Below are positions 7,024-12,223 of a stretch of DNA of 12,223 bases, one piece after another; the first letter of the stretch is position 1, and each line of letters starts with the position of its first letter. The translations under genes and the position numbers were made by a program. The notes beneath the pieces are model-generated. The model ran no database searches. It was not told the origin of the DNA and saw nothing but the letters and a program-made list of their open reading frames with translations. Origin of the DNA: JAUZQZ01 sp036985955 (GTDB taxonomy: Bacteria > Pseudomonadota > Zetaproteobacteria > Mariprofundales > Mariprofundaceae); contig BTQQ01000041.1 of NCBI GenBank assembly GCA_036985955.1, forward strand, positions 1 to 12,223, written 5' to 3'.

Positions 7024-8967
7024 TTAACCGGCGGGAACGATATGCCCGCGGCGGACGCGAAACAGTTCAAAATCCTTGTGCCCCACACCATCTTCATCAA
7101 AGCGAACATGCCCGGTCAGTCCCGGAAACCCGGATATATCGTGAAGCCCCGTCAACAGGGAACGCCCCGAAAGACCCAGCCGACTGGTCAGCAAAGCGGC
7201 AATTAAGGTTGAATCATAAGCCAGGCCCGCAAGTTTCCCCGGTTTATCTACACCCCAGATGTCACGCCATGCAAGCATGAAGCGGCGCAAATCCGGCGAT
7301 GCGCCGTTCGGGAACGCCACATCGGAAAATTGTGCCCGCCCAAGATAGCGGCCCTTGTCTGACAGCAAGTTCCCGTCCTGCCAACGGCCACTGCCGTACA
7401 AGCGGACTTCATTCACATCCACATAGGCCAACTGCCCGGCCAGCAAGGCGACCTGCTTCCCCGGCAATGCCAGATACACGGCATCGAAATTGACTGGCAT
7501 GCGGATTTCCTGATCCGGCTCAATGGATAGCGCCAGCTCCTCATCCAGTTCGGCCAACAATGCTTCATCATCGGTGCGCATGCGCATGGCGCGCAAATCC
7601 GGGCGAAAATCAATGTCTTTCCGTGGCAAATCAAAACGATCCACCACCTCGCCGCCCAGTTCCTCGAACATCTGGACAAAGGCATCCGCCTCTTGCTCTG
7701 ATGACGGGTCACCCGCACCGATGACGACCATGCGATGCTCTCCCTGCTGCCATGCGCGAACGGCCATAAAGCGGGCCTGCATGGCCAGTGCCAGTGTATG
7801 CACAAACAGCATGGGTGAGCGTGGCGCCAGGCTTAGGCGATTGGTCAGACTGAGAATCGGAACACGGTCATGCAGATATGGCGTCAGTGCTGCCGCGCAA
7901 TCACTGAGCAACGGCCCGAGAATTATATTCACACCTTCATTCGCTAACTGCTGGTATGCACTGACGCACTGACCGGCATTGCCCTCCGTATCGGCAATAT
8001 GCAATGTGATTTGTCCACTGTCCTGTAATGAATCAAGTGCCAGACGCATGCCGCGCAGTGCTTGTCCACCGAAACGCTCGTATTCCCCCGTCAATGGCAG
8101 CAAGATACCGATGTTCACCGGATGTGTGATCCCGGCCGCCCATGTGGAAACTTGGAACGCCTCATCCGTATGGGGGAAATCTTGCTCCAGCCATGTGGAC
8201 AGGGTCTGCACGGCAGCCATATCACCTGTGATCAGATGTGCGCGTGCCACATGCAGATAGAAGGCTTTGCCCACGTTACCACGCAACCTGCCTCCGTCCC
8301 GTAACCTGCCAACCATGGACATGGAGGCCCGGTTAGCCGCTTCCCTCAACCAGCCGTCACGCCGTCCCCCCGCAGAAAAGGCTGCGGAACGGGCAACGTT
8401 CAGAAACCATTGCACAGCTTCCCAGTCGGGGCTCCGCCTGGCAGCAGCAGCACCCAGACCGGCGGCACGGTTGGCAATCTCCAGCGTTAACCGGGGGTGC
8501 AAAAGCGCTGCGGCGGTATGAGTCAGCACCAGAGCATCATCCTGACGTCCCTCCGCCCACTGGGCTATCCACATGTGTAAATAAGGAACCAGAGCGTGCT
8601 CAGGGTAAGCAGCCAGTAATTTTTCAGCTTCGGTCATGGCCTGCTCATCATTCACAAGCAGCAGCAATTGTACCCGACGGAAGCTGGCCTCCTCATTCAG
8701 GGGCGGTTGTGCCTCATTCGCCAGACGTTCGAGGTCGGCCAGGGCCCCCTCCATATTTCCTTCCTCAAACGCAAGGCTCATCAGAGCCTGAATGGATGCT
8801 GATGTTTTTGGCACCGACGCCATTTGAGTTATCGGCGGCACTGCCGACGGCTTGCCACGCGTTATTGCCTGAGGCTTTTTGGTGCCGCAGCCCGCGACCA
8901 GCAACAGCGCAAAACAAAGCATGACCGTTGCGGCCATGTGGCAAGCGGGATAACGTGTCCTCAACAT
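7024..8967 (-). CDS. lpoA: LpoA-like outer-membrane lipoprotein, activator of PBP1A
   Basis: The 647-residue protein (E. coli LpoA is 678) starts with a lipoprotein signal: basic MLRTR, a hydrophobic core, and lipobox LVAG-Cys27. It should be lipidated and sorted to the outer membrane. Residues about 50-270 are Ala/Leu-rich and helical, matching the TPR-like N-domain. From residue 285 (NIGILLPLTGEYERFGGQAL) there is a type I periplasmic-binding-protein fold, the LppC C-domain, which in E. coli reaches through the peptidoglycan to stimulate PBP1A transpeptidase activity. ATG 8967 gives a proper charged n-region; ATG 8937 would still encode a lipobox but with no basic residue, and upstream starts (to 9045) would give an odd leader. 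At 8967 the start codon overlaps the rsmI ATG on the other strand. Next to its partner mrcA, the family assignment is strong; activity outside Enterobacterales is inferred. Confidence 0.9.
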   Translation of the reverse strand: MLRTRYPACHMAATVMLCFALLLVAGCGTKKPQAITRGKPSAVPPITQMASVPKTSASIQALMSLAFEEGNMEGALADLERLANEAQPPLNEEASFRRVQLLLLVNDEQAMTEAEKLLAAYPEHALVPYLHMWIAQWAEGRQDDALVLTHTAAALLHPRLTLEIANRAAGLGAAAARRSPDWEAVQWFLNVARSAAFSAGGRRDGWLREAANRASMSMVGRLRDGGRLRGNVGKAFYLHVARAHLITGDMAAVQTLSTWLEQDFPHTDEAFQVSTWAAGITHPVNIGILLPLTGEYERFGGQALRGMRLALDSLQDSGQITLHIADTEGNAGQCVSAYQQLANEGVNIILGPLLSDCAAALTPYLHDRVPILSLTNRLSLAPRSPMLFVHTLALAMQARFMAVRAWQQGEHRMVVIGAGDPSSEQEADAFVQMFEELGGEVVDRFDLPRKDIDFRPDLRAMRMRTDDEALLAELDEELALSIEPDQEIRMPVNFDAVYLALPGKQVALLAGQLAYVDVNEVRLYGSGRWQDGNLLSDKGRYLGRAQFSDVAFPNGASPDLRRFMLAWRDIWGVDKPGKLAGLAYDSTLIAALLTSRLGLSGRSLLTGLHDISGFPGLTGHVRFDEDGVGHKDFELFRVRRGHIVPAG

Positions 8968-9826
8968 GAACCCGCAGCCTAATGATAAGCATGCTCCCGG
9001 CCAACTGTTCGTTGTCGCCACGCCCATCGGCAATCTGGCCGACATGACCTACAGGGCTGTGGATACGCTGAAAAACGTCGATATGATTGCTGCCGAGGAT
9101 ACGCGTACAAGCCATCGCCTGTGCAAGCATTATGCCATCAAAACGCCAATGATTGCCTGCCACGAGCATAATGAATCCGCCATCATTCAGAAATTGTTGC
9201 TCCTGTTGAAAGCAGGAAAAAATATTGCGCTGATTTCCGACGCCGGTACGCCGCTCATCAGCGATCCGGGCTTTGTCCTGGTGCGCGAACTCCACCGCCA
9301 AGGTGTTCGCATTACACCCATCCCGGGACCGTGCAGTCCCGTTGCCGCTCTTTCAGCCTGTGGTCTGCCTACGGATCGCTTCACTTTTTCTGGTTTTCTG
9401 CCGCGTTCGGGTAAAACGCGGCGACAACGCCTCAACGAAATTGCCGATGCTGACATGACGCATATTTTTCTTGAATCCCCCAGAAGATTGTTGAATACAC
9501 TGGATGACCTGATTGATCAGTGCGGTCCCGAACGGCAGGCATGCGTAGCACGCGAGATCACCAAACTGTATGAAACCTTTGTCTACGGCACACTGGATGA
9601 AGTGAAAAGCAGACTGGACGCAATAACCGTGCGTGGTGAAATTATCGTCATCATCGGCCCTTGTGAGGGTAGAAATATTACCAGCGACGAAGAAATTATC
9701 CTGATGCTGGAGCAAGAGAATATAAAAGAACTGCCTCCTTCCGCCCGTGCCAGACAGGTCGCCAATATATTAAATATTCCTCGCTCGCGGGCTTATACCT
9801 TGTTGATGAACGGCAAGAAATCATGA
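8966..9826 (+). CDS. rsmI: 16S rRNA (cytidine-1402-2'-O)-methyltransferase RsmI
   Basis: The 286-residue protein is a complete tetrapyrrole-methylase-fold RsmI (YraL), which uses S-adenosylmethionine to 2'-O-methylate C1402 in the decoding centre of 16S rRNA. Signature blocks are in order: VVATPIGNLAD (16-26), AAEDTRTS (42-49), HEHNE (66-70), SDAGTPLISDPG (91-102), PGPCSPVAALSACGLP (120-135), FSGFLPRSGKTRRQRL and LESPRRLL. The C-terminus (about 255-283, ARQVANILNIPRSRAYTLL) has the small helical domain usual for the family. ATG 8966 is the only reasonable start before the first motif; its ribosome-binding site is weak. The start codon overlaps the lpoA start on the opposite strand, and the stop overlaps yraN by 4 bases (ATGA), so rsmI heads a coupled operon. 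The rsmI/lpoA/yraN neighbourhood is the same as in E. coli yraL-yraM-yraN. Confidence 0.96.
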   Translation: MNPQPNDKHAPGQLFVVATPIGNLADMTYRAVDTLKNVDMIAAEDTRTSHRLCKHYAIKTPMIACHEHNESAIIQKLLLLLKAGKNIALISDAGTPLISDPGFVLVRELHRQGVRITPIPGPCSPVAALSACGLPTDRFTFSGFLPRSGKTRRQRLNEIADADMTHIFLESPRRLLNTLDDLIDQCGPERQACVAREITKLYETFVYGTLDEVKSRLDAITVRGEIIVIIGPCEGRNITSDEEIILMLEQENIKELPPSARARQVANILNIPRSRAYTLLMNGKKS

Positions 9827-10170
9827 GTACAAAGAAAGGCCGGGATGCAGAGGAGAAAGCGGCCCGTCATCTGCGCTGGCACGGTTACACCATGCTTGAC
9901 CGCAATGCCCGTGGAGGACGTGGTGAACTGGATATTGTGGCGCGCAAGGCCGATGTGCTCGCCTTTGTGGAGGTGAAGCGCCGCCCCAATCGGGAAGACG
10001 GTCTGCTGGCCGTGCATGCGGATAAACAGGCACGGCTGCGCTCGGCGGCCACGGCATGGCTTACCCGGCATCCTGAGCTTGTACAATTGCAATGTCGTTT
10101 CGATTTAATCATTATCACACCCGGAAAATTATTCCCCCGGATTGAACATTTGCGGGACGTGTTCCGGTAA
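9823..10170 (+). CDS. yraN: YraN family protein (UPF0102), PD-(D/E)xK nuclease-like fold
   Basis: The 115-residue protein has the full UPF0102 pattern. Its N-terminal helix is GRDAEEKAARHLRWHGY (6-22). The core follows as RGGRGELDIVARK (30-42) and VLAFVEVKRRP (45-55), and it ends with RFDLIII. Asp37, Glu50 and Lys52 match the acidic-acidic-lysine layout of Holliday-resolvase-like nuclease folds. The length is typical (115-130). The family's biochemical role is not firmly established; a nucleic-acid function is inferred from the fold. The gene starts in an ATGA overlap with rsmI and lies 19 bases before gmhA, so it is probably co-transcribed and translationally coupled to rsmI. Confidence 0.93.
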   Translation: MSTKKGRDAEEKAARHLRWHGYTMLDRNARGGRGELDIVARKADVLAFVEVKRRPNREDGLLAVHADKQARLRSAATAWLTRHPELVQLQCRFDLIIITPGKLFPRIEHLRDVFR

Positions 10171-10189
10171 TTCAGATAGGATATGGGCC

Positions 10190-10789
10190 ATGCAAAACAC
10201 GACCAGTCAGATCATCCGGCAGGCTATCGAGGATGGCATTCAGTTGCGCCAACAGTGCGGTGAGTCACTCTCGGAACCTTTACTCAAGGCTGCCGCGCTA
10301 ATGCTGGATTGTCTGAAACAGAGAGGAAAAATTTTGGCATGTGGCAACGGAGGATCGGCTGCGGATGCGCAACACTTTGCCGGCGAACTGGTCAATCGTT
10401 TTGAAACGGATCGTCCGGGGCTTGCGTCCGTCGCCCTGACCCATGACGCATCGGTGATTACCAGTATCGCCAATGATATCTCCTTTGATCAGGTGTTTGC
10501 GCGTCAGGTCGAAGCACTTGGAAATCAGGGTGACGTGTTACTCGCCATATCTACCAGTGGCAATTCGGCCAATGTCATTGCAGCAGCTGAAGCCGCCGCA
10601 CTACGGGGGATGCCGGTCATAGCACTGACTGGAAAAGACGGCGGTAATCTGGGCCGTCAGCCCTCTGTGTCCGTGCTCCTGAATATTCCACACAACTCCA
10701 CGCCACGCATTCAGGAAATGCATATTACCTGCCTGCATATTCTGTGTAGCCTGATTGATCATAACTTAAGGAATGGAGGAATATCATGA
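10190..10789 (+). CDS. gmhA: Phosphoheptose isomerase GmhA (SIS domain)
   Basis: The 199-residue SIS-domain protein is predicted to convert sedoheptulose 7-phosphate to D-glycero-D-manno-heptose 7-phosphate, the first step to the LPS inner-core heptose. Motifs are GNGGSAADAQHFAGEL (52-67), IANDISFDQVFARQV (93-107), AISTSGNSANVI (119-130) and RIQEMHI (173-179). Glu66 and His178 sit where E. coli GmhA has its catalytic Glu65 and His180. E. coli DiaA, the paralogue found at this locus, lacks that glutamate (FAASM). This copy therefore looks enzymatically competent, though a DiaA-like role in DnaA regulation cannot be excluded. I chose ATG 10190 because AGGA precedes it at a good distance; an upstream in-frame ATG at 10142 lies inside yraN and adds an unconserved leader. 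The stop overlaps the next gene by ATGA. Confidence 0.9.
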   Translation: MQNTTSQIIRQAIEDGIQLRQQCGESLSEPLLKAAALMLDCLKQRGKILACGNGGSAADAQHFAGELVNRFETDRPGLASVALTHDASVITSIANDISFDQVFARQVEALGNQGDVLLAISTSGNSANVIAAAEAAALRGMPVIALTGKDGGNLGRQPSVSVLLNIPHNSTPRIQEMHITCLHILCSLIDHNLRNGGIS

Positions 10790-11739
10790 ACCTGAAACCG
10801 CTCTCCTTCAGTAAACTGAAAACAATTCCGTTGGCCAAACGTAAAACCGACGCCGAAGATGAAGACTTTGGCGCACCATACCGGGCAAATGGAAGCTTCT
10901 CGGACTTTCTATGCAGCCTTCCCGGTATCGGTTCAGCACATGACCTGTTGGAATTGCGCGATACCATCGCATCCGCTCACCGGCGGAAAAAAAGTATTAT
11001 TCTGGGCTGTGGCAGCCATGTAATGGATTCAGGATTGAGCCCTCTGCTCGTTCGTCTATTGGAACAGCGGATTGTTTCCGGCCTTGTCCTGACTGGCGCT
11101 GCCTTGCTACAGGACGTGGAAATTGCGTTGTCCGGGCATACGCTACGATCATACGATAGAGATATGGTGGATGGCGCCTGCCGCGTCACCGAAGAAACAG
11201 GCCGATTAATTAATGAGGCAATCAATTTCGGTGCAATCGAGGGATGGGGAATTGGCAAGAGCGTGGGAGAAAAGCTCATTGATGTGGAGCCAAATCACCT
11301 CGACCACAGCGTTCTGGCCACGGCATCGCGTTACGATATTCCAGTCAGCGTACACCCGGCTATTGGCGCCGATGCCTTCAACCTGCATCCGTCGGCGCAT
11401 GGTGAATCACTGGGTGCCACAGGATTCATCGATTTCCGCTTGCTGGCAGCAATGATGGCCGAAGCCAGCGGTGGCATTATCCTCAATGTTGCGTCCAGCG
11501 TCGTTCTTCCACGGGTATTCATGCAGGCTTTGGATGCGGCGCGAAATCTTGGCAAAAAAATCGAAAAGCTAACGTGCGTGATTATTGATCCATCCGCCAG
11601 CGCTACTGCCGTGGCGGATGTGGCAGGACGGCTCTCCCAGCCGGGGGGACGCGGTATCTGGCTACCGGGACCGGATGAACTGTTGTTGCCACTGTTATTC
11701 GCCGCGGTACAGGATGCCCTGGGAGATGATATTGGCTGA
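10786..11739 (+). CDS. Deoxyhypusine-synthase-fold protein of unknown function
   Basis: The 317-residue protein matches, from memory, bacterial relatives of deoxyhypusine synthase (DS family). The recognisable blocks are GCGSHVMDSGLSPLLVRLLEQ (74-94), LTGAALLQDVEIALSGHT (102-119), a GAIEGWGIGKS segment (149-159), DIPVSVHPAIGADAFNLHPS (184-203) and GGIILNVASSVVLPRVFMQAL (229-249). True deoxyhypusine synthases carry a catalytic lysine in a WGK motif near the C-terminus; here the last lysine is Lys261 and no equivalent motif follows. Bacteria also lack eIF5A, so hypusine formation is very unlikely. A polyamine or NAD-dependent reaction, or a non-catalytic role, is possible. The start at ATG 10786 has a strong GGAGG site and an ATGA overlap with gmhA, suggesting a link to heptose/LPS synthesis. 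A hairpin terminator begins 16 bases after the stop. Confidence 0.8.
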   Translation: MNLKPLSFSKLKTIPLAKRKTDAEDEDFGAPYRANGSFSDFLCSLPGIGSAHDLLELRDTIASAHRRKKSIILGCGSHVMDSGLSPLLVRLLEQRIVSGLVLTGAALLQDVEIALSGHTLRSYDRDMVDGACRVTEETGRLINEAINFGAIEGWGIGKSVGEKLIDVEPNHLDHSVLATASRYDIPVSVHPAIGADAFNLHPSAHGESLGATGFIDFRLLAAMMAEASGGIILNVASSVVLPRVFMQALDAARNLGKKIEKLTCVIIDPSASATAVADVAGRLSQPGGRGIWLPGPDELLLPLLFAAVQDALGDDIG

Positions 11740-11747
11740 TATGTCCG

Positions 11748-11974
11748 ATGAAGTCGTAAAAAGGCCATCCATGGCCTTTTTACGCCACGGAAAGCGACCA
11801 TTCCTCAGGATAGAGGAATGGGACGCCCAACGGGCGCAGCGCAACTGGGCGAGGCATGGACGCCGAGCATCAAAAGTGCGATTTTCACTTTCCTTACAAA
11901 TCAACACCTTGCGGTGCAAACCATTGATTTGCGCGCCCATGAATGGGCGCTCTGATGGCTTCTTGCGAAGTCAT
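11748..11974. repeat. Hairpin-rich intergenic element with imperfect terminal inverted repeats
   Basis: The ends are imperfect inverted repeats: 11748-11769 (ATGAAGTCGTAAAAAGGCC...) against 11954-11974 (...CTTCTTGCGAAGTCAT), about 17 of 21 positions matching with one gap. Between them are four further stems: CCATTCCTC/GAGGAATGG (11798-11821), CGCCC/GGGCG (11824-11836), AAATCAA/TTGATTT enclosing CACC/GGTG (11898-11930), and GCGCCCAT/ATGGGCGC (11933-11950). Reading frames here are open on both strands by chance but show no recognisable protein. This could be a MITE-like non-autonomous element, a dispersed genomic repeat or a structured RNA; one copy cannot decide. There is no transposase and no clear target duplication. 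Confidence 0.5.
11755..11784 (+). terminator. Rho-independent terminator, possibly bidirectional
   Basis: A perfect 14-base inverted repeat, CGTAAAAAGGCCAT and its complement, is separated by CC. It has a GGCCAT core, an A-tract on the left and a T5 tract on the right, as in a two-way intrinsic terminator. It lies 16 bases after the stop of the deoxyhypusine-synthase-like gene and most simply ends the rsmI-yraN-gmhA operon. It also forms part of the left end of the larger inverted-repeat element. Confidence 0.8.
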
Positions 11975-11975
11975 T

Positions 11976-12089
11976 ATGGATGATAACCAATGGAATCAGC
12001 GGGGGAAAAAGTTCCCGGTTCTACAATTCGCACTTCTGGCACTGCTTTGCGCTATTCTGGCGTATGCGCTTAGTGGTACAGCAGGCTAG
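11976..12089 (+). CDS. Possible 37-residue single-pass membrane microprotein
   Basis: A small frame starts at ATG 11976 and ends at TAG 12087-12089. It encodes a hydrophilic N-terminus with Asp, Arg and Lys residues (MDDNQWNQRGKKFP), then an uninterrupted hydrophobic helix (about 15-33, LQFALLALLCAILAYAL) and a short tail. The layout fits a small inner-membrane protein, but only a weak GAAG precedes the start and no homologue is recognised. It starts just past the end of the inverted-repeat element and stops 30 bases before the next lipoprotein gene, so it could be co-transcribed with that gene. A chance frame remains quite possible. Confidence 0.35.
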   Translation: MDDNQWNQRGKKFPVLQFALLALLCAILAYALSGTAG

Positions 12090-12119
12090 AAAACCAAAAT
12101 GCCCGGGAGGACATCCACA

Positions 12120-12223
12120 ATGAATCGTCTTGTTTTATACGGCACTCTTCTTATTAGCGTTTGCGGCCTTTCAGGTTGTTTCGCCACGGCTCTGGTCGGC
12201 GGCGGTACGGCAACAAGCAGTGC
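12120..12223 (+). CDS. dolP: Start of a DolP/YraP-like (BON domain) outer-membrane lipoprotein, partial
   Basis: The gene begins at ATG 12120 after a strong GGGAGGA ribosome-binding site (12106-12112) and runs off the right edge after 34 codons. It shows a lipoprotein signal: Asn-Arg n-region, hydrophobic core, lipobox LSG-Cys20. The residues after the cysteine (FATALVGGGTATSS) resemble the GCVAAAVVG... start of E. coli DolP (YraP). DolP closes the same rsmI-lpoA-yraN-diaA-dolP neighbourhood in E. coli and supports outer-membrane integrity and BAM function. No BON domain is visible in the window, so the identification rests on the signal peptide, the Ala/Gly-rich start and position. Confidence 0.65.
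   Translation, partial: MNRLVLYGTLLISVCGLSGCFATALVGGGTATSS

Noticed and set aside
7523..7972. 149-codon plus-strand frame inside lpoA
   Set aside because: Ser/Arg-rich low-complexity product typical of the strand opposite a real gene; lpoA has a full lipoprotein and LppC pattern.
8928..8954. TTGCGG / GATAAC as a sigma-70 promoter for rsmI
   Set aside because: The spacing is only 15 bases and both boxes are weak, so it is not a supportable promoter call.
11695..11940. 81-codon minus-strand frame over the inverted-repeat element
   Set aside because: Open by chance through palindromic sequence; no motif or start signal.
11585..11983. 132-codon plus-strand frame running from inside the deoxyhypusine-synthase-like gene through the inverted-repeat element
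   Set aside because: Its first part is a shadow of the upstream gene and the rest reads through hairpins. An internal ATG at 11741 gives 80 residues with no known motif and no ribosome-binding site.
1..12223. tRNA, rRNA, CRISPR array, insertion sequence or phage genes
   Set aside because: I saw no tRNA-like cloverleaf with TTCGA-type loops, no spaced identical repeats and no transposase, integrase or phage protein motifs in any frame.

Overview
The window looks like chromosomal DNA of a diderm, Gram-negative member of the Pseudomonadota. GC is roughly 50-55% by eye and coding is dense. It has an LpoA-type lipoprotein activator of a class A penicillin-binding protein, an LPS heptose gene (gmhA), a DolP-like outer-membrane lipoprotein start, and the rsmI-lpoA-yraN-gmhA/diaA-dolP neighbourhood known from Gammaproteobacteria. 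The deoxyhypusine-synthase-like gene inside that neighbourhood argues against Enterobacterales. A deep-branching gamma- or zetaproteobacterium is possible, but I cannot fix the taxon from the sequence.

Region 1 (1-4507, minus strand) is a type IV pilus minor-pilin operon read right to left: fimT/gspH-like, pilV-like, pilW-like, then a very large pilX-like protein whose C-terminus runs off the left edge. The first three genes overlap by 4 and 1 bases, and the last follows after a 20-base gap with a clear ribosome-binding site. A symmetric TGTGA-N6-TCACA site at 4541-4556 lies just upstream of the operon, inside the first codons of mrcA.

Region 2 (4488-9045) holds the peptidoglycan pair mrcA (PBP1A, plus) and lpoA (its outer-membrane lipoprotein activator, minus). 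They converge on a short intergenic stretch carrying an 8-9-base periodic repeat. Both genes overlap their divergent neighbours at the 5' end: mrcA with fimT by about 20 bases, and lpoA with rsmI inside a single CATG.

Region 3 (8966-11739, plus) is a tight operon: rsmI (16S rRNA C1402 2'-O-methyltransferase), yraN (UPF0102), gmhA (sedoheptulose-7-phosphate isomerase) and a deoxyhypusine-synthase-fold protein of unknown role. Most junctions are 4-base ATGA overlaps. A strong hairpin terminator follows.

Region 4 (11740-12223) has a 230-base stretch full of hairpins and bounded by imperfect inverted repeats, then a possible 37-residue membrane microprotein. It ends with the start of a DolP/BON-type lipoprotein gene that runs off the right edge. 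Overall the window joins cell-surface functions: pili, peptidoglycan synthesis and its regulation, LPS heptose supply and outer-membrane lipoproteins.
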